This document shows positions 14,845 to 14,998 of a stretch of 14,998 nt of DNA, one piece after another (position 1 is the first letter of the stretch; each line of letters starts with the position of its first letter). The translations under genes were made by a program, and so were the position numbers. Location of the stretch: NCBI GenBank assembly GCA_003818595.1, contig RPQV01000025.1, positions 1-14,998 of the forward strand, written 5' to 3'. The notes beneath the pieces were generated by a model that was not told where the DNA came from, searched no databases, and saw only the letters and a program-made list of their open reading frames with translations. The stretch comes from Calditrichota bacterium (GTDB lineage Bacteria; Zhuqueibacterota; Zhuqueibacteria; Residuimicrobiales; Krinioviventaceae).

Positions 14845-14998
14845 ATGAAAACCCTTTGCGTCTGCATCGCTGCCCTTTTGGCTTTTCCCTTGATCTTGAC
14901 GGCTTCAATCCCTCAAGCTGAAATGCAGGACGATCTAACTCTCAGCATAAACGGTGGAGCGACTGAAATCACCTTGGAAGCAGAATCCGCAGTTCTGA
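14845..14998 (+). CDS. N-terminus of a secreted protein of unknown family (partial, 3' end off window)
   Basis: Fifty-one codons are visible before the window ends, with the frame still open. The ATG follows AGGAG (14833-14837) at a normal distance. Residues 1-20 are a clear signal peptide (MKTLCVCIAALLAFPLILTA) with likely cleavage near residues 20-25. The mature part begins acidic and polar (EMQDDLTLSINGGATEITLEAE), suggesting a beta-structured extracellular domain. Family cannot be assigned. It has its own upstream region with two dyads, so it is probably independently regulated. Confidence 0.75.
   Translation, partial: MKTLCVCIAALLAFPLILTASIPQAEMQDDLTLSINGGATEITLEAESAVL

Overview
The window reads as a housekeeping and cell-envelope region of a Gram-negative bacterium of the FCB superphylum, most plausibly a little-studied lineage such as KSB1 or Calditrichota. 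That placement is an inference. It rests on a large C25-family protease with a type IX secretion (T9SS)-style C-terminal domain, a lipoprotein signal peptidase, a Wzz-type polysaccharide chain-length protein, a type II isoleucyl-tRNA synthetase, and a yggT-divIVA-ileS-TraR/DksA-lspA gene order that I associate with this group. No tRNA, rRNA, insertion sequence, CRISPR array or prophage gene is visible. All complete genes look intact.

Layout. (1) 1-1082, minus strand: the N-terminal 360 residues of a Wzz/GumC-like polysaccharide co-polymerase, cut by the window edge. Its frame is open to the edge. (2) 1083-1261: an AT-rich divergent promoter region. (3) 1262-8824, plus strand: a tight eight-gene run, yggT, divIVA, an unrecognised envelope protein, class I purine nucleoside phosphorylase, methylthioadenosine phosphorylase, ileS, a TraR/DksA zinc-finger protein and lspA. 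Most gaps are under 45 bp and one junction is a 4-bp ATGA overlap, so this is probably one operon. (4) 8845-14339, minus strand, convergent with lspA: a secreted esterase, an RseC-family membrane protein, and a 1339-residue PorU-like C25 protease listed here from promoter-proximal to distal. (5) 14340-14844: a 505-bp divergent intergenic region with two clear dyad symmetries. (6) 14845-14998, plus strand: the first 51 codons of a signal-peptide-bearing protein, cut by the right edge.

How they fit together. The plus-strand operon joins cell-pole/division functions (YggT, DivIVA), purine and methylthioadenosine salvage, translation (IleRS), a stringent-response-type regulator and lipoprotein maturation. 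The minus-strand set acts outside the cytoplasm: RseC in the inner membrane, and the esterase and PorU-like protease exported, the latter possibly the sortase that processes T9SS cargo.

I see no clear-cut novel multi-gene system. The best leads are the paired dyads upstream of 14845, the Asp in the purine-specificity position of the PNP, the unknown three-part protein at 2278-2991, the RseC/cysteine-protease pairing, and a 17-residue insertion between the LspA catalytic aspartates.
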